From: CAZUCD01 sp964618855
GTDB taxonomy: Bacteria; Sumerlaeota; Sumerlaeia; SLMS01; JANRJK01
Length of the DNA: 6,689 bases
Direction: 5' to 3'
NCBI GenBank assembly: GCA_964618855.1
Contig: CAZUCD010000183.1
Location: 1 to 6,689, forward strand
The position numbers and the translations under genes were made by a program. Every line of letters begins with the position of its first letter. The stretch's first letter is position 1. Shown piece after piece: positions 6,626 to 6,689 of the stretch. The notes under the pieces were generated by a model. The model worked only from the letters and a program-made list of their open reading frames with translations. It was not told the origin of the DNA and ran no database searches.

Positions 6626-6689
6626 GTGCCAAGGCTCATACCAGCACCCACCGTCATCGAGGCGGCCGGCAACAAGCCGAAGTTGATCG
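6626..6689 (+). CDS. start of a probable small cupin-domain protein, 3' end missing
   Basis: A frame opens at GTG 6626 and runs to the right edge: 21 codons reading MPRLIPAPTVIEAAGNKPKL, then I. The RBS and the 9-base gap to the slipin stop support a real gene in the same operon. The opening, with PAPTVIEAAGNKPK, matches what I remember of the N-terminus of a family of small single-domain cupins; these fold as a beta-barrel that usually binds a metal. None of the metal-binding motif is inside the window, so the function stays open. Confidence is good for the gene and moderate for the cupin name. Confidence 0.6.
   Translation, partial: MPRLIPAPTVIEAAGNKPKLI

Overview
The window is GC-rich bacterial chromosome with densely packed genes, Shine-Dalgarno sites, cleavable signal peptides and envelope proteins. 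I see no phage, transposon, CRISPR or RNA gene. The surface protein has an N-terminal domain and a C-terminal motif that I associate with secreted proteins of high-GC Gram-negative lineages (Gemmatimonadota, Eisenbacteria, Sumerlaeota and similar groups). That placement is a low-confidence inference from protein style, because no marker gene is present.

Layout. (1) 2-1183 (+): the 3' part of a GH13 alpha-amylase-family glucanohydrolase, cut by the left edge, with all three catalytic acids present. (2) 1189-3017 (-): a two-gene unit converging on the amylase with a gap of only 5 bases. The first gene encodes a 512-residue secreted, fibre-like surface protein. The second encodes a 97-residue exported protein of unknown function. 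They overlap by ATGA, and the second gene has its own strong ribosome binding site. (3) 3018-3132: a 115-base divergent intergenic region. (4) 3133-5532 (+): a 799-residue YfhO-like (GT-C type) multi-pass membrane protein, probably a lipid-linked sugar glycosyltransferase. (5) 5615-6616 (+): a slipin/stomatin (SPFH) membrane scaffold with an unusual N-terminal Q-x-A repeat. (6) 6626 to the right edge (+): the first 21 codons of what looks like a small cupin protein, with a GTG start and an RBS that overlaps the slipin stop codon.

How they relate: the clearest functional units are the coupled surface-protein/small-exported-protein pair and the slipin/cupin pair. The YfhO-like enzyme is divergent from the surface protein and could act on the cell envelope, but no sequence feature ties the two together. 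The amylase belongs to a separate carbohydrate-use context to the left. The best candidate for something undescribed is the coupled pair at 1189-3017. The slipin-cupin arrangement is second. The rest looks like ordinary chromosome.
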